Assembly: GCF_028416635.1 (NCBI RefSeq)
Contig: NZ_CP114013.1
Location: 2,170,001 to 2,234,000 of the forward strand
Direction of reading: 5' to 3'
Length of the DNA: 64,000 nt
Source of the DNA: Baekduia alba
Lineage (GTDB): Bacteria; Actinomycetota; Thermoleophilia; Solirubrobacterales; Solirubrobacteraceae
Both the position numbers and the translations under genes were made by a program. Numbering within the stretch: the first letter of the stretch is position 1; each line of letters starts with the position of its first letter. This document shows positions 8,443 to 16,296 of this stretch, one piece after another. The notes under the pieces were generated by a model that made no database searches, had not been told where the DNA came from, and was given only the letters and a program-made list of their open reading frames with translations.

Positions 8443-8769
8443 GGCGCCGCAGCCTAGGACACGGCTGTCGGCGCGGCGATGACCTCCCAGGTCATGGCCG
8501 GCGGCGGTCGCGTGGCCGCGGGTGGTGAGGCGGACGCGGACGCCGTCGCCGTCGTGCTGCCCGTTGGCGAGCGGCAGCGTGCCGATGATCGCCAAGAACG
8601 GCCACCCGAGCGCCGGATGGTCCGACGTGAAGTACCAGACGCCCAGCAGGACGGCGAGCGTTCCGCCGGTGACCGAGGCCATCAGCAGCACGCCGACGAC
8701 GAGGTCCGTGAACGGCGTCGAGGACGCGTCCTTGAAGCGCTCGTACGGATCGGTGGGGACCGGAGCCAT
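8443..8769 (-). other. Small membrane-protein-like ORF, in frame with the thioesterase
   Basis: This stretch sits between the MarR gene and the thioesterase. From the ATG at 8769 the frame encodes a convincing start (MAPVPTDPYERFKDAS), then two hydrophobic segments (LVVGVLLMASVTGGTLAVLLG and LGWPFLAIIGTLPLA). After that the sequence becomes low-complexity and runs without a stop into the thioesterase ATG. Either a small two-helix membrane protein has lost its stop by frameshift, or a membrane-anchored thioesterase of 241 residues is made. I cannot decide between these. Confidence 0.4.
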
Positions 8770-8837
8770 GCTGCTCTGCCCTGAGTGGTGCCAGACGCGC
8801 TCGCCGCCAACCCACGCGTGTCCGCCCGCGCGGGTCG

Positions 8838-9332
8838 CTAGGCGGCGGGGCGGAGGCCCACGCCGACGGCGATGAGCTCGTCGAGCTGGCGGCGCTGCGC
8901 GGCGTCGAGGCCGCCGAGGACCTCCCGCACCGTCTGCTCGGCGACCTCGTCGGCGGCCGTCAACGCCTTGGCGCCGGCCGGCGTGAGGGTGACGCGGGAG
9001 CGGCGCCGGTCGCCGGGATCGCGGGTCCGGACCACCAGGCCGCGCTCCTCGAGGCCGTCGACCTTCGCCACGATCACGCCCGGCGCGCGGCCGAGGAGCG
9101 TCGCGAGGTCCTGCTGGGAGCCGGGGCCGTCGGTCGCGAGGATCGCCAGGATCGAGTACTCGCGACCGTCGAGGCCGGCGGCCGCGAGGCGCTCGTCGGC
9201 GAGGTCGGTGAGCACCGTGCCGATCCGGGCCAGCAGCAGCGCCGTCCGGCCCTCCGCGCCACGCGGGATCGCGTGGCCCGCGACGAGGCAGAGGTCCGGG
9301 TCGTCGTCGACGAGATCGCTCACGCCCTCCAT
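8838..9332 (-). CDS. MarR family transcriptional regulator
   Basis: A 164-residue MarR protein. Dimer helices flank a winged HTH: YSILAILATDGPGSQQDLA, then GRAPGVIVAKVDGLEERGLV, with the wing RDPGDRRRSRVTLTPAG. The start at 9332 opens MEGVSDLV. The gene lies 18 bp downstream of the DHA2 exporter on the same strand, the common arrangement of a drug-responsive repressor with its efflux pump. It may bind the inverted repeat at 10795-10818 upstream of the exporter; that is inference. Confidence 0.9.
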   Translation of the reverse strand: MEGVSDLVDDDPDLCLVAGHAIPRGAEGRTALLLARIGTVLTDLADERLAAAGLDGREYSILAILATDGPGSQQDLATLLGRAPGVIVAKVDGLEERGLVVRTRDPGDRRRSRVTLTPAGAKALTAADEVAEQTVREVLGGLDAAQRRQLDELIAVGVGLRPAA

Positions 9333-9350
9333 CGTATGGCGACCGGTCGA

Positions 9351-10778
9351 CTAGGCGCCGGCGAGCGCCGCGGCCATCTGCTCGGAGTCCGGCGCGATCT
9401 TCGGCGAGGCCAGCGACAGCAGGATGTTGAACGCCGAGAACGCCGCGGCGACCAGCATCCCGCGCTGGAAGCCGTCGACGAGCGCGTCGGACGGCGACGA
9501 CCCTCCGGCCAGGGCGTGGGCCACCGCGTTCGTCGACAGCGTCGTGATGAGCGCGATGCCCAGCGCGCCGCCGACCTGGTAGCCGGCGGTCACCAGCCCG
9601 GACGCGGCGCCCGACTGCTCGGCGTCGACCTCGGCGATGGCCGCGATCTGACCCGGCACGCCGATCGTCGTGATGCCGGCGCCCAGCAGCAGCAGGCCCG
9701 GGAGCAGGCCGCTGGCGTAGGCGGAGTGGGCGTCGGCGGTCGACAGGTACCAGAGCCCGACCGTGCTCAGCAGGGCGCCCGTCGTCTGGATCGGCCGCGT
9801 GCCGAGGCGCAGGACGAGGTTGGACGCGAAGCCGGCGCCGACGACGGCCGCCAGGCCCATCGGCAGCAGCTGCAGGCCGGTGCCGAGCGCCGACTCGCCG
9901 CGGACCTGCTGCAGGAAGATCGCCGTCAGGAAGAACATCGACAGGAACGCGCCGCCGTTGATGGCCAGCGAGGCGCTGGCCATCCGCAGGCTGCGCAGCC
10001 GGAACAGCGGCAACGGCACCAGCGGGTCGGGCGAGCGCTTCTCGACCCGGAAGAACGCGACGAGCAGCGCGACGCCGGCGGCCAGGCAGGCGATGACCTC
10101 GGCCGAGCCCCAGCCCAGCGGCTGCGCGCGGATGACGCCGAAGATGATCCCGAGCAGCCCGCCGGTGCCCAGGACCGCGCCGGCCACGTCGAAGCTGCGA
10201 TCGCTGACGACTTCTGCGCGGCTCTCGGCGACGACCATCGGCACGAGCGGGGCCAGCAGCGCGGCGATCGGGACGTTGACGAAGAAGACCCACTCCCAGC
10301 CAGGTCCGTCGACGAGCGCGCCGCCGAGCACGGTGCCCAGCGTGCCGCCGAGCCCGGCCAGCGCGGCCCAGACGCCCATCGCCATGTTGCGCTCGCGGCC
10401 GTGCGCGAACGTCACCATCAGCAACGCGAGCGCCGCGGGTGACAGCGCTGCCGCGCCGAGCCCCTGGATCGCGCGGGCGACGACCATCGCGGTCGGCGAG
10501 GTCGCCAGGCCGGCGCCCAGCGAGCCGATGCCGAAGACCGCCAGACCGGCGAGGAACACCGCGCGCCGGCCGAGGAGGTCGGCGGCCCGGCCACCGAGCA
10601 GCAGGAAGCCGCCGAAGCTGAGCGTGTAGGCGCTGACGACCCATTGCAGCCCGTCGGCGGAGAAGCCGACGCCCGACCGGATGTCGGGAAGCGCGACGTT
10701 CACGATCGTGACGTCCAACACCACCATGAACTGCGCGATCGCCAGCACCGCCAGCGTCAGACCGGACCTGCTCCGCAT
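9351..10778 (-). CDS. DHA2 family MFS multidrug exporter
   Basis: Inner-membrane proton-coupled drug exporter of the 14-helix DHA2 (EmrB/QacA-like) family, 475 residues. The first helix carries the DHA2 motif LDVTIVNVALP, followed by LQWVVSAYTLSFGGFLLLGGRAADLLGRR in pieces typical of motif A. Fourteen hydrophobic segments can be counted along the chain. I chose the ATG of MRSRSGLTL; an ATG two codons upstream is possible. The MarR gene follows immediately. The substrate is unknown. Confidence 0.92.
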   Translation of the reverse strand: MRSRSGLTLAVLAIAQFMVVLDVTIVNVALPDIRSGVGFSADGLQWVVSAYTLSFGGFLLLGGRAADLLGRRAVFLAGLAVFGIGSLGAGLATSPTAMVVARAIQGLGAAALSPAALALLMVTFAHGRERNMAMGVWAALAGLGGTLGTVLGGALVDGPGWEWVFFVNVPIAALLAPLVPMVVAESRAEVVSDRSFDVAGAVLGTGGLLGIIFGVIRAQPLGWGSAEVIACLAAGVALLVAFFRVEKRSPDPLVPLPLFRLRSLRMASASLAINGGAFLSMFFLTAIFLQQVRGESALGTGLQLLPMGLAAVVGAGFASNLVLRLGTRPIQTTGALLSTVGLWYLSTADAHSAYASGLLPGLLLLGAGITTIGVPGQIAAIAEVDAEQSGAASGLVTAGYQVGGALGIALITTLSTNAVAHALAGGSSPSDALVDGFQRGMLVAAAFSAFNILLSLASPKIAPDSEQMAAALAGA

Positions 10779-10794
10779 GTGCACGCTCCTTCAG

Positions 10795-10818
10795 AACGAT
10801 ACGTCTCAGTAGATCGTT
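10795..10818. promoter_or_regulatory. Inverted repeat upstream of the DHA2 exporter
   Basis: AACGAT at 10795-10800 and ATCGTT at 10813-10818 form a 6-bp inverted repeat with a 12-bp spacer, 16 bp upstream of the exporter start. Spacing and location suit a dimeric repressor such as the neighbouring MarR protein. Confidence 0.4.
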
Positions 10819-10896
10819 TTACGTTAGCACGATAAGATCACAGAATCATGAGCCCGCGGCACGGCCATGTCCGCTAGCGGGGGGCTCGCGTGATTC

Positions 10897-10928
10897 GTAC
10901 GTCCGTACTAAAATCGGTACGGACGTAC
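10897..10928. promoter_or_regulatory. Perfect 12-bp inverted repeat, probable TetR operator
   Basis: GTACGTCCGTAC at 10897-10908 and its exact complement GTACGGACGTAC at 10917-10928 flank an 8-bp AT-richer spacer. The right arm ends two bases before the ATG of the TetR gene. A 32-bp site with perfect arms over the start region is a strong autoregulatory operator candidate. Confidence 0.7.
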
Positions 10929-10930
10929 AG

Positions 10931-11554
10931 ATGCCGACGCCCGCCACCTTCACCGCGACCGCCCGTCGCACGCAGCTGATCGGCTGCACCCTCGACGCGA
11001 TCGTCGAGCTGGGCTACCAGCGCGCGACGGTGGCCGAGGTCGCGAAGCGCGCCGGGGTCAGCAAGGGCGTCGTCACGTACCACTTCGCCGCCCGGGACGA
11101 CCTGATCCGGGCGGTCGCCGCCGACGTGTTCGCCTCGATCGCCGCGGCGGTCGGGACGCGGCTGGCGGGCGCCGCGCCGGAGGCGTTCGTCGAGACCTAC
11201 ATCTCGGCGTGGGTCGACTACTACCGGACGCATCGCCGCCCGATGCTCGCGATCGCCGCGATCTGGACCGGCTTCCGCGATCCCGACGGGCGCCCGTACT
11301 TCGGCGTCGCCACGCTGGCCGAGGAGCTCGCCGGCGTCGAGGCGGCGCTGGCCCGCGGCCAGGCCGAGGGCCGGTTGCGCGCCTTCGACCCGAAGGTCGT
11401 CGCGGTGAGCATGAAGGGCGCGCTGGACGGCCTGCTCGGCCAGCTCGCCGCCGACCCCGACCTCGACCTCGACGACTACGCGGCCGAGCTCATCGGCCTG
11501 TTCGACCGCGCCACGCGCGCGGACCCCTCATCCCCGTCCCCACCAGGAGCATGA
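10931..11554 (+). CDS. TetR family transcriptional regulator (BetI-like)
   Basis: A 207-residue TetR protein. The N-terminal HTH is plain: TLDAIVELGYQRATVAEVAKR, then AGVSKGVVTYHFAARDDLIRA at about residues 30-62. The remaining helical domain, with YISAWVDYYRTHRRPMLAIA, resembles the BetI-type C-terminal domain. It begins directly after the operator-like repeat at 10897-10928 with no room for a Shine-Dalgarno site, which suggests a leaderless transcript and autorepression. The downstream SRPBCC gene overlaps or abuts its stop and is likely co-transcribed. Confidence 0.93.
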   Translation: MPTPATFTATARRTQLIGCTLDAIVELGYQRATVAEVAKRAGVSKGVVTYHFAARDDLIRAVAADVFASIAAAVGTRLAGAAPEAFVETYISAWVDYYRTHRRPMLAIAAIWTGFRDPDGRPYFGVATLAEELAGVEAALARGQAEGRLRAFDPKVVAVSMKGALDGLLGQLAADPDLDLDDYAAELIGLFDRATRADPSSPSPPGA

Positions 11555-11556
11555 CC

Positions 11557-12018
11557 ATGCCCACCGCCACGTACGAGACGCGCATCGACCGGCCCGCCGA
11601 GGAGGTCTTCGACTTCCTCGCCGACGGCACCAACAACCCGCGCTGGCAGCCCGGCGTCGTGGCCACCGCCGCGCCGGCCCCGGCCGGTCCGCCGGCCGTG
11701 GGCAGCGCGTTCCACCAGACCGCCCGCCATCCGCTCGGCTTCAAGGTCCCGGCCGACTACCGGCTGACGACCGTCGAGCGGCCGCACGCGCTGGCCCTGG
11801 TCGCGACCGCAGGCGGCCCGATCCGCCCGACCCTGCGCTACGAGCTGTCCGAGGACGCGCCGGGCGTCACGACCGTCCGCAGCACCGTCGCCTACCGGCC
11901 GACCGGGCTGCACCGCTGGGCCGCGCCGCTGCTCGTCGCGCTGCGCCCGCTCTTGGCCTGGGAGGCACGCTGGATCGACCGCGCCCGCGACGCGCTCATC
12001 GCCGCTCCGCGAGCGTGA
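11557..12018 (+). CDS. SRPBCC family protein
   Basis: A 153-residue SRPBCC protein, opening TYETRIDRPAEEVFDFLAD followed by NNPRWQPG, the standard first strand, helix and Trp-containing loop. An AGGAG at 11545-11549 sits 7 bp before the ATG at 11557 but only 1 bp before the ATG at 11551, so 11557 is preferred. It follows the TetR gene and is probably under its control. No signal peptide; ligand unknown. Confidence 0.85.
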   Translation: MPTATYETRIDRPAEEVFDFLADGTNNPRWQPGVVATAAPAPAGPPAVGSAFHQTARHPLGFKVPADYRLTTVERPHALALVATAGGPIRPTLRYELSEDAPGVTTVRSTVAYRPTGLHRWAAPLLVALRPLLAWEARWIDRARDALIAAPRA

Positions 12019-12019
12019 C

Positions 12020-13813
12020 CGCGTCAGCCGCCAGGCGCTCGGCCATCCCGGCGACCTGGACCCGACGTTCAACGGCGGCGGTCCGGTCACGCTGTCGTTC
12101 GCGCGCGCCAACCCGCTGACGACGAGCGTGAGCTCCCTGATCGCCGGCGGGGCGGGGCGCATCCTGGTCGCGGGCAGCACGTCGGACGCCAACGGCAAGG
12201 AGGCCGCGCTCGTCGCGCGGCTGGACGGCAACGGCGCGCTGGACCCGTCGTTCGGCACCGGCGGCAGCGCCGTCGTGCAGACGGGGGAGGGCTCCGGCGC
12301 CAACCGGCCGTTCTCGTTCGCCGACTCGCTCTTCCTGACGCCGACGGGGCGCGTGGGCTTCGGCGACTACCGGATCCGCGCGGGCGACCGTCTCGACCAC
12401 AGCGCGTTCGAGCTGCTCGACAACGGCACGCCCGACGTGGACTTCGGCAGCGGCGGCCTCGCGACCAAGGACGGCATCACGCCGCCCGCCTACATCAACA
12501 CCGCGGACGCGCAGGCGGGGCCGGACGGCAGCGTCTACGTCAGCGGGCTCCTGGAAGGTACGCCGATGACAGGCGCCAACCGCAAGCTCGCGCTGACCAA
12601 GTTCAACCCGCAGGGATCGGTCGTGACCGGCTTCGGCGTCGGCGGGACATACACCGGGACCTTCTCGCTGAGCTCGAGCGACACCGGGACCTACGGCGGG
12701 CCGATGATCGTCGGGTCCGACAACAAGCTCCTGATGGCCGGGACGACGCTGTGGACGGACGGCCGCCAGGCGATGTTCCTCGCGCGGTTCTCGACCTTGA
12801 ACGGTCAGCCCGACCCGTCCTTCGGCACGCGGCCGGGCAACACCGTGGTCCAGGCGGCCGACGCCGGCGGCACGGACTCGCAGGGCAGCGACCTGGCGAC
12901 CGGCCCGCTGGGCGCGATCTACGTGGCCGGCCGGGCGGAGGACGCCCAGGGCAACTTCGCCATGACGCTGGCGCGCTTCACGCCCAGCGGCGAGCCCGAC
13001 ACCACCTTCGGCACCAACGGCGTCAAGCGCTTCCAGCTGGCCACCGGCACCGACACGTACCGGGGCTCCGACGTGTCCGACGTCCTGGTCCAGCCCGACG
13101 GCAAGGTGCTGCTCGTCGGCTCGGCCTCCAACACGCTGTCCGAGGCCGAGGGCATCGTCCTGCGCGTCCGGACCGACGGGACGCTGGACCCGACGTTCGG
13201 CAGCGGCGGCGTCGTGCGCCTCCAGCTCGCGCACACCGGCGGGACGAGCCAGACCACCCGCCTGTCGGGCGCGGCGATCGTCGGCGGGCGCCTGGTGGTC
13301 GCGGGCGGCACCCGCGACACGGCGACCAACGGGTTCGTCGCACGGATCCTGCTCGATCCGCTGGCCGACGCGCCGCCCGGCGTGCCGGCGGGGCCGGGAG
13401 CGACGCCGGCGCCGGGCGGCGGGGTGGGCCCGAAGCCGATCCCGGCGGCGCGGCCGTCGAAGGGCAACGTGCCCACCTTCAAGCCGTTCACCAGGCTGAC
13501 GGTCAACGGGACCAGCCACGTGCGCATCACGCTGAGCTGCTCGAAGACCGGCCCGTGCGCCGGGCGCGTCCTGCTGGTCGGCGCCACCGGGAAGGTCGTG
13601 ATCGCCGCGGCCAGGTCGCGCCGCGCCGCGACCTACGCGTCGGCGACGTTCACGATCCCGGCCGGCCGCTCCAAGACCCTGGTCGTCAAGCTCAAGGCCG
13701 CGGCGCGCTCACGACTGCGCCGACACGAGCGCGTGAAGGCGCGCTTCGTGCTCGCCCCGGCCGGCGCCAAGAGCCAGACGCGCAGCGTGTCGCTGGTGCG
13801 CAGGACGCGCTGA
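12020..13813 (+). CDS. Delta-60 repeat beta-propeller-like protein, apparently 5'-truncated
   Basis: A series of Delta-60-type repeats of roughly 60 residues, each with LDPxFGxGG-like (or LDPTFNGGG) and VxPDGKxxxxG-like motifs, is followed by a Pro/Gly linker and a C-terminal beta domain with two cysteines (LSCSKTGPCAGR) and basic residues. Such proteins are normally secreted. Here coding similarity begins at about 12050 with GDLDPTFNGGG, but there is no signal peptide. The only in-frame start I find is the GTG at 12128, inside the first repeat. The preceding SRPBCC gene ends at 12018. The gene is most likely truncated at its 5' end or uses an undetected start, so function is doubtful. Confidence 0.6.
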   Translation, partial: RVSRQALGHPGDLDPTFNGGGPVTLSFARANPLTTSVSSLIAGGAGRILVAGSTSDANGKEAALVARLDGNGALDPSFGTGGSAVVQTGEGSGANRPFSFADSLFLTPTGRVGFGDYRIRAGDRLDHSAFELLDNGTPDVDFGSGGLATKDGITPPAYINTADAQAGPDGSVYVSGLLEGTPMTGANRKLALTKFNPQGSVVTGFGVGGTYTGTFSLSSSDTGTYGGPMIVGSDNKLLMAGTTLWTDGRQAMFLARFSTLNGQPDPSFGTRPGNTVVQAADAGGTDSQGSDLATGPLGAIYVAGRAEDAQGNFAMTLARFTPSGEPDTTFGTNGVKRFQLATGTDTYRGSDVSDVLVQPDGKVLLVGSASNTLSEAEGIVLRVRTDGTLDPTFGSGGVVRLQLAHTGGTSQTTRLSGAAIVGGRLVVAGGTRDTATNGFVARILLDPLADAPPGVPAGPGATPAPGGGVGPKPIPAARPSKGNVPTFKPFTRLTVNGTSHVRITLSCSKTGPCAGRVLLVGATGKVVIAAARSRRAATYASATFTIPAGRSKTLVVKLKAAARSRLRRHERVKARFVLAPAGAKSQTRSVSLVRRTR

Positions 13814-13909
13814 GCGGACGTCCAGCGACCGCCGGAGACCGCCCTCGGCCCTTCCATCGTTAGGGGCCGCAGAACGCAGACGTCCGGCGTCGCTGGCAGT
13901 ATCAGTGCG

Positions 13910-14197
13910 ATGTCCACCTTGAACAAGTCCGACCTGGCCACCCTCGTCGCCGAGGAGACCGACCTCAGCAACGGCGACGCGAAGGCCGCGATCGAGAAGA
14001 CGTTCGACGTCATCGCCCGCCGCATCTCGGCCGGCGACGAGGTCAACGTGGCCGGCTTCGGCAAGTTCTCGACCAGCGAGCGCTCCGCCCGCCAGGGCCG
14101 CAACCCGCAGACCGGCGAGACGATCCAGATCGCCGCGACGACCGCGCCGAAGTTCTCGGCGGCGTCGCAGCTCAAGACCGCAGTCAAGGGCGGCTAG
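13910..14197 (+). CDS. HU family DNA-binding protein
   Basis: A 95-residue nucleoid-associated HU/IHF protein. The family core VNVAGFGKFSTSERSARQG and the DNA-minor-groove arm GRNPQTGE with its conserved Pro are clear. No Lys/Ala-rich extension of the mycobacterial HupB kind is present. It is a single gene, followed by two hairpins that probably end transcription. It binds and bends DNA non-specifically. Confidence 0.96.
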   Translation: MSTLNKSDLATLVAEETDLSNGDAKAAIEKTFDVIARRISAGDEVNVAGFGKFSTSERSARQGRNPQTGETIQIAATTAPKFSAASQLKTAVKGG

Positions 14198-14201
14198 CGA
14201 C

Positions 14202-14222
14202 CTGCGGCACCTCGTGCCGCAG
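14202..14222 (+). terminator. Stem-loop after the HU gene
   Basis: A perfect 9-bp stem, CTGCGGCAC (14202-14210) and GTGCCGCAG (14214-14222), with a 3-nt loop, starts 4 bp after the HU stop. No U-tract follows, as is common in GC-rich actinobacteria. Confidence 0.55.
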
Positions 14223-14254
14223 CGCCGGTCGACCCCATGAGCTTGCGGTGGCGC

Positions 14255-14275
14255 TGACGCTGTGCGGCAGCGTCA
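14255..14275. terminator. Second stem-loop between HU and the YihY gene
   Basis: TGACGCTG (14255-14262) pairs with CAGCGTCA (14268-14275) across a 5-nt loop. It lies between the convergent HU and YihY-family genes and may serve both directions. Confidence 0.45.
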
Positions 14276-14314
14276 CCGTGAAGCACGCCTCACGCCGAGC
14301 CAAAGCGCGCGGGG

Positions 14315-15313
14315 CTAGCCGTCGACCGGGCGCCCGTCCGGCGTGCTCAGCGCGAGCTGGTCGTCGGAGACGACGTCGTCGAACGTGACCGACACGTGCT
14401 GGGCGTCGCTGCGCTCCTCGATCAGCGCCAGGCGGCGCAGCGCGCGGCGGTCGGCGGGCTCGAGCGGGTCGAAGAGGCCGCGGGGCCAGAGGCGGTCGGC
14501 GAGGACGCTGTTGAGCTCGGCGGAGTAGACGACGATCCGTGCCCCGAGGAAGATCCAGGTCAGCAGGCCGATGACGGTGGCGAACGTCCCGTAGGTCGCG
14601 CCCGCACCTTTGACGACGTGGCCGATGTAGGCCCCGCCGACGGCCTGGACGATGGTCCACAGGACGGTCGCCGAGACGATGCCGGGCCAGAGATGGCGGT
14701 TGTCCACGTCGCCGTCGGTCAGCAGCCGGAACACGGCGACGAACAGCACCAGGTTGGTCGCCAGCGACACGGCGATGCCCGCGACGACCAGCAGGGGGCC
14801 GCCGACGCCGCCGGTCACCAGGCCGGAGGCGACGGTCGAGACGATCTGCAGCGTGCCCAGCACCGCGAGCAGGCCGAGGCCGCGCAGCCGCGAGAGCAGG
14901 AAGTCGGGCCGCTCGCGGTGAGGGACGCCGTGCACGCGCTGGAAGGCGGTCTGGGCGGCGAGCGTGACGCCCAGCCCGGCGAGGATCGCGCCGATCAGGC
15001 CGATGGCCAGGGCGGTCGGGCTCCCGCTCAAGGACCCTGCCTTGATCTGGTCGCCGACGATCGGGATGTCCTTCAGCGCCGAGTGCACGACCGCGTCCTG
15101 CGCGCTCGGGTTGCCGTCGAGCACGAACCCGAGCCCGGTGACGAAGACCAACAACAACGGGAACAGCGAGAAGAACCCGTAGTAGGCGATCAACGCCGAC
15201 AGGTTGCCGCCCTGGTCGTCGGTGAACTTCTTGATGACCGCCATCGGCACGGCGAGCATCCGATGGCGCCGTTGGAGGCGGTCGAAGGCCTTGAGGGGAG
15301 CGAGGAGATCCAT
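14315..15313 (-). CDS. YihY/virulence factor BrkB family membrane protein
   Basis: A 332-residue inner-membrane protein of the YihY/BrkB family. About six hydrophobic segments are present, beginning with LSALIAYYGFFSLFPLLLVFVTGLGF, whose AYY-FFSLFPLLL pattern is the family signature. The C-terminal 60 residues are soluble and acidic. The start chosen is the ATG of MDLLAPLKAF at 15313; an in-frame start at 15391 would add a charged 26-residue leader. The function of the family is not well established. It is divergent from the STAS gene. Confidence 0.88.
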   Translation of the reverse strand: MDLLAPLKAFDRLQRRHRMLAVPMAVIKKFTDDQGGNLSALIAYYGFFSLFPLLLVFVTGLGFVLDGNPSAQDAVVHSALKDIPIVGDQIKAGSLSGSPTALAIGLIGAILAGLGVTLAAQTAFQRVHGVPHRERPDFLLSRLRGLGLLAVLGTLQIVSTVASGLVTGGVGGPLLVVAGIAVSLATNLVLFVAVFRLLTDGDVDNRHLWPGIVSATVLWTIVQAVGGAYIGHVVKGAGATYGTFATVIGLLTWIFLGARIVVYSAELNSVLADRLWPRGLFDPLEPADRRALRRLALIEERSDAQHVSVTFDDVVSDDQLALSTPDGRPVDG

Positions 15314-15410
15314 GGTGTGAGGTGGAGTCTCCCCTCGCCGTGCCCGCTGCGTCGCGGATTCAGCGTCCGCGAGCAAGCGCTCGCGCGCCATCGTGCTTCA
15401 TCATGGGCGC

Positions 15411-15762
15411 GTGCCCTCGACGCCCGACCCCAACTTCGCGCTCACGCTCACGAGCGACGACAGCGCCCACGTCGTCAGCGTGGAGGGTGAGCTCGACCTG
15501 TCGACGGGACCCCAGCTCGAGGCGCTGCTCGCCGACCTGCCCAAGCCGCCGATGATCGTCGTGCTCGACTTCTCGGACCTCACGTTCATCGACTCGACCG
15601 CGCTGCGCGTCCTGCTCTCCGAGCACCGCCGCGCCCGCGCCGAGGGCTACGAGTTCGTCATCGCGGGGGCCGCCGGACCCGTGCGCGAAGGTCTTCCGGA
15701 TCACCGCCTTCGACATCACCCTGCCGCTGGTGCCCGACGTCGCCGCGGCGATCGGCGACTAG
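15411..15762 (+). pseudogene. STAS-domain anti-sigma factor antagonist, frameshifted
   Basis: RsbV/SpoIIAA-like protein that would bind and neutralise an RsbW-type anti-sigma kinase. From the GTG at 15411 the first 90 codons give a clean STAS domain: VSVEGELDLSTGPQLEALL, then VVLDFSDLTFIDSTALRVLL with the conserved phosphorylatable Ser. At about 15681-15687 the frame is broken. Reading one base later gives AAGGTCTTC onward as KVFRITAFDITLPLVP and a normal ending at the TAG 15760-15762. Without the shift the frame runs on to 15968, over the next gene. One extra G near 15687 explains this, as a real mutation or a sequencing error. Confidence 0.75.
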
Positions 15763-15826
15763 CGCCTCCGCGGCGCCCCGTCCGCGCCGCCCGTTCACGA
15801 ACCGCCGCCGGCGGGCACAGCAAGAG

Positions 15827-16222
15827 ATGTCCGTGTCCCCGCTGGTCCGCACCTTCCGCGCAGCGCCCGAGCACGTCGCCGACGCGCGACACGTCGTGGT
15901 CGCCTACGCGCGCGAGCACGGCGCCGCCGACCCCGACGGGATCGCGCTGGCGGTCTCGGAGGTCGTGACCAACGCGGTGCTGCACGCCTACATCGACGCG
16001 CCGGAGGTCGGGGACGTCGAGGTCGTCGCCCAGCGCCACCCCGGCGACGGCTTCGAGGTGCGGGTCTGCGACCACGGACGCGGGATGAAGCCCCGTCCCG
16101 ACAGCCCGGGCATGGGCCTCGGGCTCCCGGTGGCCGCGACGCTGGCGGAGCGCTTCGAGGTCGAGGCCCGCGCCGGCGGCGGGACGCGCGTGCGGATGGT
16201 CTTCGCCGCCACGCCGGTCTAG
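15827..16222 (+). CDS. RsbW-like anti-sigma factor, serine kinase (HATPase_c_2)
   Basis: A 131-residue GHKL ATPase. The N-box is EVVTNAVLHAY, the G1 box DHGRGM and the G2 box GMGLGLPVA. In this family the protein holds a SigB/SigF-type sigma factor inactive and phosphorylates its STAS antagonist. It lies 64 bp after the frameshifted STAS gene. A SigB/SigF-type sigma gene lies 3.5 kb downstream at 19760-20521, so a partner-switching role here is likely but not proven. Confidence 0.9.
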   Translation: MSVSPLVRTFRAAPEHVADARHVVVAYAREHGAADPDGIALAVSEVVTNAVLHAYIDAPEVGDVEVVAQRHPGDGFEVRVCDHGRGMKPRPDSPGMGLGLPVAATLAERFEVEARAGGGTRVRMVFAATPV

Positions 16223-16296
16223 GCGCGCGACCCCGGCGGCGCGCCACGTCCGGGCCGCGGATGGTCGCCGCCGGTCGCGCTGCGCGTAGCGGAGGG

